NCBI GenBank assembly: GCA_019162745.1
Contig: JAFLLC010000063.1
Span: 1 to 64,000 of the forward strand
Length of the DNA: 64,000 nt
From: Deltaproteobacteria bacterium
GTDB lineage: Bacteria; Desulfobacterota; Desulfuromonadia; Geobacterales; Pseudopelobacteraceae
Direction: 5' to 3'
Both the position numbers and the translations under genes were made by a program. How positions within the stretch are numbered: position 1 is the first letter of the stretch; the number at the start of each line of letters is the position of its first letter. The notes beneath the pieces were generated by a model. That model did no database searches. It was not told the DNA's origin and worked only from the letters and a program-made list of their open reading frames with translations. Shown here one piece after another: positions 9,590 to 19,050 of the stretch.

Positions 9590-11223
9590 TATGGTTTGTC
9601 CTCCCGTTTGCCCCGAATCAGGGATTCCGGGTGCTGCTCCAGGTAATCACTCAGCACCCGCAGCGACTGGGCAGCCCGGCCGACTTCGCGCATGGTCTCT
9701 CGCAGGTCCAGCTGCAGCGCCCCATCTCCGGCAAGCGCTTGGCTTGCTCCACCAAGAGTCTTGCGAGCCTCTATAAGTGCCGCGCGGGCTTCCGGGACGA
9801 CTGTGCCATCCACGTTCTTTAGCAGTTTCTCAGCGCTCTTCAGGGTGGTATCAAGGGACTGGATCGTCTTTCTGGCGTCGCCGGCAAGTTCCTCGAGCGG
9901 CATATTCTCTATCTTCTGGACGATCTGTATCAGTTTTTTCTGCAGCTGGTCCATGGAACCTGGAGCGGTCGGAAACCGGGGGGGAGTAGTACTCCAGTTG
10001 ATTTTAGAGTGCTTCACTTTGGGAAAGAAATCCAGCGCGACGTACAGTTGCCCGGTCAGCAGATTCCCGCTTTTTACCTCCGCCCGGAAACCATGCGCGA
10101 CGAGTGTGTCGAGGAGCACCCTGGAATCAGTGGGGGTCACCTGCTGCAATTCGTTGCGGTACTGTCCACGCAGTCGCTCCGGATAGAGCTGTATCTCGAC
10201 CGGAATGGAGATCTCCTGGTTTCTGGAGTCCAGCGACACGTCTATTTTAGTCACTTCGCCCACGGTTACGCCACGCAGATCTACCGGCGCTCCAACTTGA
10301 AGGCCGCGCACCGATTCCTTGAATACGAGGAGGAACGTCTGGACAGTTTCCGCATTCCTTAAGGCCTCTTCTCTGGTCGCAAACAGGGTGAATGCGCTGT
10401 TGGAGGGGGCAGGCGTCGCTTCAATTCGCCCTTGAGGTGTCTGGAATGAGATGCCGCCAAGAAGGATTGATACCATTGATTCCGTGTTGATCTTTACCCC
10501 GCTGGCGTTGAGAGTCAGGTCAACGCCGCTTGCGTGCCAGAAGCTGGAGTTGGTCTTGACATACTGATCAAACGGGGCGCGGATAAAAACCTTTATGGTG
10601 ACCCCTTTGCCATCGCGGTCCAGTTCCGTGGCGATCACCTGTCCTACCTGCATACGTCGGTAGAAGATCGGTGAGTTTGTGTCGAGTGAGCCGGCATCGG
10701 AGGCGTGCAGGGTAAACTGGCGTCCTGGTATATCCAGGGAAATGGCTGGCGGCGCTTCGAGACCGGTGAATGTGTCCAGGCCTTCAGCTGATGTGCCGGC
10801 TTCTACGCCGATGTAGGAGCCTCCTATCAGCGTGCCGAGTCCGGAGACATTGCCTCCGGAAATACGGGCTCGCACCACCCAGAACTTGGTGTCTTTGACC
10901 AGCAGTCCCCTCGCATCCTTCGATATTTCTGCGGTCACAACGACGTGCGACCGGTCACTGGCGATGGCAAGAACTTTTACTTCGCCGATCTGCACGTCCT
11001 TGTACTTGATTTCGGTCTTGCCCGCCTCCATCCCCTCGCCGGTCTTGAAGGTTATGGTGATGGTCTCACCACGGTCCATGAAGGACTTAACCGCAAGCGA
11101 AAGGCCGATGATCGCAGCGACGATCGGAATGATCCAGACCAGCTGGATCGAGTAGCGCCGCTTCGGTTCGCTGACAGCATCGGGAATAGAAGATGGTTCG
11201 GGATTTAGAGGTGTGTCAGTCAT
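9589..11223 (-). CDS. pqiB: PqiB-like MCE/MlaD-domain intermembrane transport protein
   Basis: Single N-terminal TM then repeated MCE-type domains (ITITFKTGEGMEAGKTEIKYKDVQIGEV...). Confidence 0.9.
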   Translation of the reverse strand: MTDTPLNPEPSSIPDAVSEPKRRYSIQLVWIIPIVAAIIGLSLAVKSFMDRGETITITFKTGEGMEAGKTEIKYKDVQIGEVKVLAIASDRSHVVVTAEISKDARGLLVKDTKFWVVRARISGGNVSGLGTLIGGSYIGVEAGTSAEGLDTFTGLEAPPAISLDIPGRQFTLHASDAGSLDTNSPIFYRRMQVGQVIATELDRDGKGVTIKVFIRAPFDQYVKTNSSFWHASGVDLTLNASGVKINTESMVSILLGGISFQTPQGRIEATPAPSNSAFTLFATREEALRNAETVQTFLLVFKESVRGLQVGAPVDLRGVTVGEVTKIDVSLDSRNQEISIPVEIQLYPERLRGQYRNELQQVTPTDSRVLLDTLVAHGFRAEVKSGNLLTGQLYVALDFFPKVKHSKINWSTTPPRFPTAPGSMDQLQKKLIQIVQKIENMPLEELAGDARKTIQSLDTTLKSAEKLLKNVDGTVVPEARAALIEARKTLGGASQALAGDGALQLDLRETMREVGRAAQSLRVLSDYLEQHPESLIRGKREDKP

Positions 11224-11224
11224 T

Positions 11225-11857
11225 TCAAGTTCTCTCTTTATAAAGGGGGTCCCAGATCAGGCGAGGATCGAACTGCATTGACGCGAGCATGGTCAGCACT
11301 ACGACGGCGCCAAAAGCCACCGCACCAGGACCAGCCTTTACCGTCGCGATGGAACCGAACTGCACCAGTGAAGCCAAAAGTGCCACCACATATATATCCA
11401 GCATCGACCAGCGGCCGACCAGTTCCACGAGCCGGTAAAGGCTTGTGCGTTGCCTTGGGAGCCATGTGGAGCGGCGCTGTACCGAAACGAGCAGCAGGGT
11501 GATGGAGATCAGTTTGAAAAGTGGAATTGTGACGCTGGCAATGAATACGATAATGGCGATAACCCAAAAGCCGGTTTTCCAGAGTTCGACCACGCCGCTT
11601 ACGATCGTGTCCTTGCGGTATTTGAAGAGAGACCCTGTCTCCATGATCGTCAGGAGGTTCGCGGGAATATACAGAATATAGGCGGCAATCAGCAGCGCCC
11701 AGCATCGGGACAAGCTGCCCGGTTTGCGGAAATGCAGGGAGGCGCCGCAACGCGGACAGTGTGCCGGAAGAGACTCTTGTTCCACCCTGGATACGAGACT
11801 GCAGACGTGACAGGAACAAAGCGCCTGCCCGGCGGCGCTGGCCGTTAGCTCGGTCAT
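11225..11857 (-). CDS. pqiA: PqiA-like membrane protein (second copy)
   Basis: CxxC pairs CSCHVCSLVSR...CPRCGASLHFRKPGS plus four TM helices; start at MTELTAS overlapping the upstream stop. Confidence 0.85.
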   Translation of the reverse strand: MTELTASAAGQALCSCHVCSLVSRVEQESLPAHCPRCGASLHFRKPGSLSRCWALLIAAYILYIPANLLTIMETGSLFKYRKDTIVSGVVELWKTGFWVIAIIVFIASVTIPLFKLISITLLLVSVQRRSTWLPRQRTSLYRLVELVGRWSMLDIYVVALLASLVQFGSIATVKAGPGAVAFGAVVVLTMLASMQFDPRLIWDPLYKERT

Positions 11858-12486
11858 GCAGCTGACTCCTGACCAGGCTTTCTGTCCAGGCGGGCCCAGA
11901 CGTCGCGGGTGCTGAAAGATGCGGCTGCGGCAGCCAGCAGCAGGGTCAGTCCCCCGAAAGACCACAGGGCAATGCCGGGAATGACTTTGAACGAGCTGGT
12001 CAGCTTCACCAGCGAAACCAGTACACCGAGCATGAAGACCTCTATCATGCCCCATGGCTCGGCAATCCGGATAAAGCGCAGCATGAAGGAGTACCTGCCG
12101 GGAATTCGCCGGAATTTGAGCGGCAGCAGGAGGCAGGTCATCGTGACAAGCTCCAGGGCCGGGATGAGGATGGTGGACAGGAAAACAAGCAGTGAGAGGG
12201 ACTGGAACTGCTGGCTCCAGAGGGAACGAACGGCGCCGGCGAGATTAATCGCGTTGCGTGACCCCTGTACCTCAATCGCGAAGATGGGAAATATGTTGGC
12301 GATAACAAACAGGACTGAGGCGGCCAGGATGTAGGCGAGCGTACGGTTAATGCTGTCGGTGGCGTTACGGTACAGTACCGCGCCGCAACGGCTGCAGCTG
12401 GCTGCACACCCCGGTTTGAGGGGGATTTCCCGCTGGAGCAGGTCGCAGTCGTGGCAGGCTATGAGTTGTGCGGAATAATGGGCCAT
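11854..12486 (-). CDS. pqiA: PqiA-like membrane protein (first copy)
   Basis: CHDCDLLQREIPLKPGCAASCSRCGAVLYRN plus TM helices. Confidence 0.85.
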   Translation of the reverse strand: MAHYSAQLIACHDCDLLQREIPLKPGCAASCSRCGAVLYRNATDSINRTLAYILAASVLFVIANIFPIFAIEVQGSRNAINLAGAVRSLWSQQFQSLSLLVFLSTILIPALELVTMTCLLLPLKFRRIPGRYSFMLRFIRIAEPWGMIEVFMLGVLVSLVKLTSSFKVIPGIALWSFGGLTLLLAAAAASFSTRDVWARLDRKPGQESAA

Positions 12487-12739
12487 CCAGAAAACCGCTC
12501 CTCTTCCGTGTCGTACCGTTTAAGTTGCCAGATTGGTACGCCCTTGGATCGATAAACATACCACTCTGGAAGAACCACCGTCAAAGCAATTTTAGTGGGG
12601 TTATCTGAAATGTGAAGAGGATGTTTTTGGCCGCAACGTACTATTGCTTTTGACTCATCCGTATGACTGACGTATAATTTGTGACCCGATCGGCTGTCAC
12701 TGATTGCCTTCCGAAAAAAACGTTTCACAAGGTACATGA

Positions 12740-15451
12740 ATGCAATTTTCTATCGACCCCTATTTCCCCGATACAATTGATGCCATTGGCGATGCCGGGA
12801 TGGCCGGCTTTGATGAAAAACGGCCGCTGTATCTTTCCGGCTGTAAAAACTTTCTGGCACGCTATCGCGAAGAGATTAAGCAGCTGCATGACAGCGGCGC
12901 CGGCGGAAGTGATGTAACCCATCTGCTTAGCGATATGATGGATGAATTGAACAATCGGCTGTTCCTTTCTGTTGTCTATGACCTGGGCAGACCTGCCGAC
13001 ATGCTTGAGCATGTCTCTCTTGTGGCGGTCGGGGGATATGGCCGCGGCGAGCTGAACCCGTTTTCCGATATCGATATTATGTTTTTGCATGACGGTGTTC
13101 TGCCGGCCGCAACGGTTGAGGACATTGCCCAGAAACTGCTCTATTTTCTGTGGGACATGCGCCTGGATGTCGGCTATTCGGTGCGGAAGATTGCCGATTG
13201 TGTCGAAATGGCGGCAGCTGACGGCACCGTCAAAACGGCACTGATGGATGCTCGTTTTCTATCCGGCAGCCGACCTCTTTACGCGTCCCTCAATAAGGTT
13301 ATTTTCAGCCAGATTCTGCCGAAGTCGAGTGACTCATTTATAAAGGAAAAAATTGCTGATATGAAGGGTCGCCGTGAAAAATACGGTTCTACGGTCTATC
13401 TGCTTGAACCTAACCTGAAAGAAGGGGAGGGCGGGCTTCGTGATCTGCAGACCGCTATCTGGGTGGCACGAGTCAAGTACAAGTTTTCTGATTTGCGTGA
13501 GCTTATTATCAAAGGGATTGTGGATGAGGAGGAGTTGGAAACGTATAACTCTGCCCTCGACTACCTCTGGCGCATTCGTAATGAACTGCATTACTTCAAC
13601 GGTCGTAAAAACGACCAGCTGACTTTTGATGCCCAGGTGCATCTGGCCGAATTTCTGGGGTATCAGGGCAGCGGCCGGGTACTGGCGGTGGAAGATTTTA
13701 TGAGGGATTACTACCGTCAGGCCAACAAGGTCGAGCATTTTACCTCCAGCATGATTTCGCGCTGTATCTGGCGCGATGAGGGGGCGCTGAAGATATTGGG
13801 CTATTTTGTCCGCCGGCCGGTCGGTGACGGCTGTTTTGTACTCAAGGGAGAGTTGATCGTACCGGATGAATCAATTGTTGAGAAAGATCCAGGCGTAATG
13901 ATGAAGTTTTTTGAACTGTCTCAGAAGCACGGAGTCGATCTCAATGTTCGGGTCAAGGGGATTATCAGGAAGAATCTTGCCTTGATCAACGACAAGTTCC
14001 GTCGCAGTCGTGAGGTCAACCAGTCCTTCTTGGCTATCCTTCGCTCAACCAAGAGTGTCTCCAGCACGCTGCGTTTGATGCACCACCTTGAGTTTTTGAA
14101 CCGCTATATCCCCGAGCTTGAAAATATTTACTGTAAGGTCCAGCATGATTTGTACCATATCTATACGGTTGATATTCATACGCTCTTTGCCGTCGAACAG
14201 ACTGAAAAGATGCTGAGTGGTGAGTTTAAGGGAATCATGCCTTTTCCCTGTGACATCGCTGCGGACATCGGTAAGCCGGAACTGCTGATTCTGGCGGTGC
14301 TGTTTCATGATATCGGCAAGGGGTCTGGTGGTGGGCATGCCGAGAAGGGAGCCGCCATGATCCCGACAATTTCCCGCCGGATGGGGCTTTCCCGCGAAGA
14401 CAGCCAACGGCTGGAGTTCCTCGTTCGCCAGCATCTGCTGTTTGCCCACATATCACAGCGTCGCGACCTTAATGATGAAAAGATGATTGCCCAGTTTGCC
14501 CGTCAAATGGAAACAAGCGAGAATCTCAAGATGCTCTATCTGCTTACGGTTGCAGATGTGCGTGCGGTCGGTGCGGATGTTTGGACGAACTGGAAGGCAT
14601 CACTCTTTCAGGAATTATTTGAGAAAGCCTTCGCTGTCCTCGATCGTGGTGGATTTCAGCAGGAGGCCAGCAGTGAGCGTGTCGGTTCCGTTATCAAAAA
14701 GGTTACTGATGTATTGGAAAATGATTTACCAGCTGCAGATGTACGGCAAGAGTTGAAATCCATGCCGGTGCGACTGCTCCTGTCTAATCCGCCCGCGCAG
14801 ATAGCTGAACAGGTGCGTCTGCTGATGGGTCTGGAAAAGTCTGATGTCCTGCTGCGACTAACTCATCAGCCTGAGAGTGACTGTTCCGAATACACCATCT
14901 GCGCATACGATATGCCGGGGCTTTTTTCGAGGATTACCGGTGTTATGGCCGCTAACGGCATAAATATTCTGGGGGCTCAGATCAATACCTGTAAGAACGG
15001 CAAGGTGCTGGATATACTTCAGGTTAATTCGCCGCAGGGAACGCTGGTCACCGATGCAGCGCGCTGGGCCAGGATCGACCAGGATATGCTCCAGACCATT
15101 CACGGTGAGGCACAGGTGTCAACACTGGTTGCCAAACGTAAACGTCCGACTTTGCTGACAGCACGGCCCGCGCCCCGCTTTGCGACGAAAGTCGATATCG
15201 ATAATGAGGTTTCCGAAGAGTATACTGTCATCGATATTCTGACTCATGACAAGGTCGGGCTTCTGTATCTGATTACCAGTACATTGGCTGAAATGGGGCT
15301 GTATATCGGCGTCTCCAAGATATCTACCAAGGTCGATCAGGTTGCCGATGTGTTCTATGTCAGGGATATTTTCGGCCATAAAATTACCGCTCCTGAAAAA
15401 CTTAACGAGATCTGCAGCAGGCTGATGACCGCGATTGACGAGTGGGTGTGA
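12740..15451 (+). CDS. glnD: [Protein-PII] uridylyltransferase/uridylyl-removing enzyme
   Basis: GGYGRGELNPFSDIDIMFL (NT domain), LFHDIGKGSGGGHAEKGA (HD domain), two C-terminal ACT domains. Confidence 0.96.
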   Translation: MQFSIDPYFPDTIDAIGDAGMAGFDEKRPLYLSGCKNFLARYREEIKQLHDSGAGGSDVTHLLSDMMDELNNRLFLSVVYDLGRPADMLEHVSLVAVGGYGRGELNPFSDIDIMFLHDGVLPAATVEDIAQKLLYFLWDMRLDVGYSVRKIADCVEMAAADGTVKTALMDARFLSGSRPLYASLNKVIFSQILPKSSDSFIKEKIADMKGRREKYGSTVYLLEPNLKEGEGGLRDLQTAIWVARVKYKFSDLRELIIKGIVDEEELETYNSALDYLWRIRNELHYFNGRKNDQLTFDAQVHLAEFLGYQGSGRVLAVEDFMRDYYRQANKVEHFTSSMISRCIWRDEGALKILGYFVRRPVGDGCFVLKGELIVPDESIVEKDPGVMMKFFELSQKHGVDLNVRVKGIIRKNLALINDKFRRSREVNQSFLAILRSTKSVSSTLRLMHHLEFLNRYIPELENIYCKVQHDLYHIYTVDIHTLFAVEQTEKMLSGEFKGIMPFPCDIAADIGKPELLILAVLFHDIGKGSGGGHAEKGAAMIPTISRRMGLSREDSQRLEFLVRQHLLFAHISQRRDLNDEKMIAQFARQMETSENLKMLYLLTVADVRAVGADVWTNWKASLFQELFEKAFAVLDRGGFQQEASSERVGSVIKKVTDVLENDLPAADVRQELKSMPVRLLLSNPPAQIAEQVRLLMGLEKSDVLLRLTHQPESDCSEYTICAYDMPGLFSRITGVMAANGINILGAQINTCKNGKVLDILQVNSPQGTLVTDAARWARIDQDMLQTIHGEAQVSTLVAKRKRPTLLTARPAPRFATKVDIDNEVSEEYTVIDILTHDKVGLLYLITSTLAEMGLYIGVSKISTKVDQVADVFYVRDIFGHKITAPEKLNEICSRLMTAIDEWV

Positions 15452-15464
15452 CTGTTTTTAAGAA

Positions 15465-15626
15465 TTAATTGTCGCATCTGCTGTTTTTATGGGGGGACTC
15501 TTTGCTGAAGTTGTCAGCGCGCTTCTGCTTCCTGCGCCGCAGTGCTGCGCGTGAGCCAAAGAATGTTCCGGCGGCTGTCAATACCCAGATCGTGATGGTG
15601 ACTGCTGTTTCGCTGGTGGTAATCAT
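15465..15626 (-). CDS. Putative 53-aa single-TM membrane protein
   Basis: Own translation: MITTSETAVTITIWVLTAAGTFFGSRAALRRRKQKRADNFSKESPHKNSRCDN*; upstream GGGAG at RBS-like distance; absent from the 60-aa ORF track. Confidence 0.5.
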   Translation of the reverse strand: MITTSETAVTITIWVLTAAGTFFGSRAALRRRKQKRADNFSKESPHKNSRCDN

Positions 15627-15753
15627 GTTTCGACTCCCGGTTAAACTGAATTGTTTCTGTTTTCACCATAACACTCTATCCAGCTGATTGTTTTGATGCA
15701 GGTCAAGTTGGAGACATAAGAGGCAGAGTAAATAGTTCTTCCGGTGATCCTGC

Positions 15754-15783
15754 TTGACATGCAAAGTCAGGCTGTGCTATCCA
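15754..15783 (+). promoter_or_regulatory. Candidate sigma70 promoter for the cobalamin operon
   Basis: TTGACA at 15754-15759 with a weak -10 (TATCCA/CTATCC) 17-18 bp downstream, just upstream of riboswitch 1. Confidence 0.35.
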
Positions 15784-15823
15784 GATAAGCCTTTATTTGT
15801 ATATAAAAATCGAATATCGGATC

Positions 15824-15986
15824 ATGGTGCCCGCAAGGGCTTGATAGGGAAGAGGGGTGCCGCTCCAAAAGAGCCATTCCCCCGCGGACCCGCCGCTGTA
15901 AGCGAGGACGAAGGGCATTTATGTCACTGGTCGAAAGACCGGGAAGACGCCTGGAGGATGAATCGCGAGCCAGAAGACCTGCCATG
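15824..15986 (+). promoter_or_regulatory. Cobalamin riboswitch 1
   Basis: GGTGCC...GGGAAGAGGGGTGCCGCTCC...GAGCCATTCCCCCGCGGACCCGCCGCTGTAA...TCACTGG...GGGAAGACGC...GCGAGCCAGAAGACCTGCC matches cobalamin aptamer consensus elements. Confidence 0.9.
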
Positions 15987-16053
15987 ATCTTTACCACACG
16001 TAACTTCCCGGGGATCGGGAGGGTGGAACTCGCGTAATGTGACTTTGAATACG

Positions 16054-16095
16054 AAAAGTCCGCATGCTGCTTTAAGCAGGTGCGGACTTTTTTTT
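16054..16095 (+). terminator. Intrinsic terminator between the two riboswitches
   Basis: AAAAGTCCGCA (16054-16064) / TGCGGACTTTT (16081-16091), inner CTGC/GCAG stem, followed by a T-run. Confidence 0.88.
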
Positions 16096-16110
16096 ATGCA
16101 TTTTTTAAAC

Positions 16111-16268
16111 GGATGGAGTTGAGGAAGAGGGGTGCCGCTTTAACAGAGCCATTCCCCCGCTGCCCCGCAGCCGTAATGGGAACGAAAACCCGTCGCCGCA
16201 AGGCGAAAAGCCACTGGGATTATCCTGGGAAGGCGGGTAAGTAGGTCGCCCTGAGCCGGAAGACCGCT
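16111..16268 (+). promoter_or_regulatory. Cobalamin riboswitch 2
   Basis: GGAAGAGGGGTGCCGCTTTAACAGAGCCATTCCCCCGCTGCCCCGCAGCCGTAA...GCCACTGGGA...TGGGAAGGCGGG...TGAGCCGGAAGACCGC. Confidence 0.92.
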
Positions 16269-16299
16269 CCATTCGTAACTTCGAGGGAGGTAGGACTGT

Positions 16300-18186
16300 A
16301 TGAAACGTAGTATGCGAAAATGTGGGATGGTGTCGGGGTTGGTCATGGCGCTCTGTTCTACGGCAGCAGCAGAGCAAGAGAGCGCCAAGCTGGATGATGT
16401 TGTTGTAACTGCTACCCGTGATGAGGTTCCGATTGAGCAGGTGGGTAGCTCCATCACAGTGATTACTGCCAAGGAAATTGAGCAGCAGCAGAAACAGAGC
16501 GTGGCTGATGTATTGCGGATGGTGCCAGGGTTGGATGTGGTACGGACCGGTGGTGCAGGACAAACCACCGCTGTTTATCTTCGAGGGGCAAAGTCTGGTC
16601 ATACTTTAGTTCTGATTGACGGTGTTGAGATGAACGATTCCTCATCACTTGATGGTGGGTATGATTTTGCACATCTGACTACTGTCAACATTGAGAGAAT
16701 TGAAATCTTGCGTGGGCCCCAGAGCACTCTTTATGGTTCAAGCGCCATGAGCGGAGTCATCAATATCATAACCAAACGAGGAGGTGGCAAGCTGAAAGGC
16801 TTTGTTTCCGCTGAAGGTGGTTCACATTACACAGCCAAAGAAACAGCTGGTCTTAGTGGCGGTACCGATCTGCTTCAGTACTCATTAGGTCTGTCCAGAT
16901 TTGACAGCGATGGTATTTCTGTAGCAAACAGTAATAATGGCAATCCTGAAAATGACGGCTATAAAAACAGCTATGTTGACGCTAGTTTTGGTATCACTCC
17001 GATCCAAAATTTCTATATGGATTTTATTTTTAAATACTTAAACAGTAAAACTGATATTGACTCTGTCAGTTGGTCAACTGGTCAGCCAACAGATGATCTC
17101 GTTTCAAATGCAAAATCTGAAGAATACTATTTCAGTTCACAGGCAAATCTGACTTTGTTTAATTCGTTCTGGAACCAGAAGTTAGGTGTGTCGTTAAGCG
17201 ACATAAACAGAGAGTATAATGCCTACAATAGCTCATACGATGGCCAAAACATTAAAATAGACTGGCAGCATATACTACATCTCCACTCCACAAATGATCT
17301 GACCCTTGGTGCAGAAAGAAAAGAAGAATCAGCAAAGACAGACAGCATGCAGGAAAAACCGGCAAAGACCACTAGCCTGTATCTGCAAGATCAGATTAAA
17401 CTTTTTGACTCATGGTTTACAACGATTGGTACGCGGTTAGATGACCACAATCAATTCGGAACGGAAGCTACGTACCGCTTCACAACTGCTTATCTGCTTA
17501 AACAATCCAATACAAAGATAAGGGCGAGCTACGGTACCGGTTTTAAGGCTCCTTCGCTTATTCAACTCTACCATCCTACATGGGGAAGTAATGCCGCACT
17601 AAAACCTGAGAAGAGTACAGGATGGGATGTCGGCTTTGAACAATCGTTGGCAGACAAGCAGGCCAGCGTTGGAGTTGGCTACTTTCATAATGACTTTGAC
17701 CAACTTATTGATGGCTACGCGGATCCTGTTACCTACACATATTCCTACAAAAATATTGCAAAGGCTGAAAGTGAGGGGGTAGAACTGACAGCATCTTATC
17801 AACCGCTGGACGAATTGATATTCCATGCTGCCTACACATACACTCAGACAAAAGACAGGACGACCGGCGAGGAGCTCACCCGTCGACCAAAGATTAAGCT
17901 GTCGGGTGACATTAATTACCGTTATCTAGGCAAGGGGAACCTTAATCTTGGATTTATCTATGTAGGTACACGTAATGACTTGTCATTTGACCCCATAACT
18001 TATACCTCACAGACCGTAAAGCTTAAGGCCTACCTGCTGGTGAACCTTGCCGCTTCGTACGATATAACCAAAAACCTGCAGCTTTTCGGACGGATAGACA
18101 ATCTTTTGGATAAAAGTTATGAAGAGGTTTTAGGTTACGGTACCCCCGGGATATCTGCCTATGGCGGCGTTAAGGTGTCATTCTAA
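16300..18186 (+). CDS. btuB: TonB-dependent cobalamin receptor
   Basis: LDDVVVTATRDEVPIEQVGSSITVIT (TonB box/plug), LRGPQSTLYGSSAMSGVINIITKRG; directly downstream of a cobalamin riboswitch. Confidence 0.92.
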   Translation: MKRSMRKCGMVSGLVMALCSTAAAEQESAKLDDVVVTATRDEVPIEQVGSSITVITAKEIEQQQKQSVADVLRMVPGLDVVRTGGAGQTTAVYLRGAKSGHTLVLIDGVEMNDSSSLDGGYDFAHLTTVNIERIEILRGPQSTLYGSSAMSGVINIITKRGGGKLKGFVSAEGGSHYTAKETAGLSGGTDLLQYSLGLSRFDSDGISVANSNNGNPENDGYKNSYVDASFGITPIQNFYMDFIFKYLNSKTDIDSVSWSTGQPTDDLVSNAKSEEYYFSSQANLTLFNSFWNQKLGVSLSDINREYNAYNSSYDGQNIKIDWQHILHLHSTNDLTLGAERKEESAKTDSMQEKPAKTTSLYLQDQIKLFDSWFTTIGTRLDDHNQFGTEATYRFTTAYLLKQSNTKIRASYGTGFKAPSLIQLYHPTWGSNAALKPEKSTGWDVGFEQSLADKQASVGVGYFHNDFDQLIDGYADPVTYTYSYKNIAKAESEGVELTASYQPLDELIFHAAYTYTQTKDRTTGEELTRRPKIKLSGDINYRYLGKGNLNLGFIYVGTRNDLSFDPITYTSQTVKLKAYLLVNLAASYDITKNLQLFGRIDNLLDKSYEEVLGYGTPGISAYGGVKVSF

Positions 18187-19050
18187 ATGGTGCAGAAAAT
18201 GGCTATCATTTTCTGCCTGATCTTCCTGCTTGGCTGGGACGGAACTGCGTATTGCAGTTCCGTTCCTCCGCCAATGCGGATCGTCTCACTCGCCCCTGCC
18301 ATGACTGAGATCCTTTTCTCGCTTGGCCTGGGCGAGCGGGTAGTGGGGGTGACGACTGTGTGCGATCGCCCCGACGCGGCACGCCGTAAGACGAAGATCG
18401 GCGGCATGTCAAATCCGTCCTTAGAGGCGATAGTTACTCTGAAGCCGGATATGGTGGTCATGAATACCGACGGGAATCCGAAGGCGGTTGCAGACCGGCT
18501 TGCCACGCTTGGCATTAAAACCCATGTATTCACGGCCAGGCGTCTGGCAGAAATTCCCGCCGGCATACGGGAGATGGGACAGGCGCTGGGGGCACGGCCT
18601 GCTGCCGAACTTCTGGCAGAAAAGATTGAGACGTCCATCCGTAATGCAGGCAGTTTGCAGTCTGGAAAACCATCATCCGCAGTGGTTGGCGGGGCGAGGA
18701 AGGTTGTCTTTATCATCTGGCCCAGCCCTCTTATCGTTGCCGGTCCTGGAACGATCCTGGATGATGCCATGAAGATGAACGGGTTGAACAATATCGCTTC
18801 TGACGCACGGGTTCCTTATCCCCGCTTTTCTCTGGAGTCTGTCATTGAACGCCAGCCGGACCTGATTCTGATCGGCAAGGGACACAATGATACTATGAAA
18901 AAACTTTCCAAAGGGCTTCTGAGGAGCTTAAAATCTCTTGAGGCGGTTCGCAGGGGGCGGGTCTGCTACATGGATGACGGCTTGTATCGTCCCGGGCCGA
19001 GAATCCCGGCCGGTATGGAAGAACTCGGCCGCTGCAGGAAGATGCCATGA
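18187..19050 (+). CDS. btuF: Cobalamin ABC transporter substrate-binding protein
   Basis: Signal peptide; RIVSLAPAMTEILFSLGLGERVVGVTTVCDRP; operon context. Confidence 0.88.
   Translation: MVQKMAIIFCLIFLLGWDGTAYCSSVPPPMRIVSLAPAMTEILFSLGLGERVVGVTTVCDRPDAARRKTKIGGMSNPSLEAIVTLKPDMVVMNTDGNPKAVADRLATLGIKTHVFTARRLAEIPAGIREMGQALGARPAAELLAEKIETSIRNAGSLQSGKPSSAVVGGARKVVFIIWPSPLIVAGPGTILDDAMKMNGLNNIASDARVPYPRFSLESVIERQPDLILIGKGHNDTMKKLSKGLLRSLKSLEAVRRGRVCYMDDGLYRPGPRIPAGMEELGRCRKMP

Noticed and set aside
12459-12737. 92-aa - strand ORF upstream of glnD
   Set aside because: Overlaps the pqiA start, no signal peptide, domain or convincing RBS; not supported enough to call.
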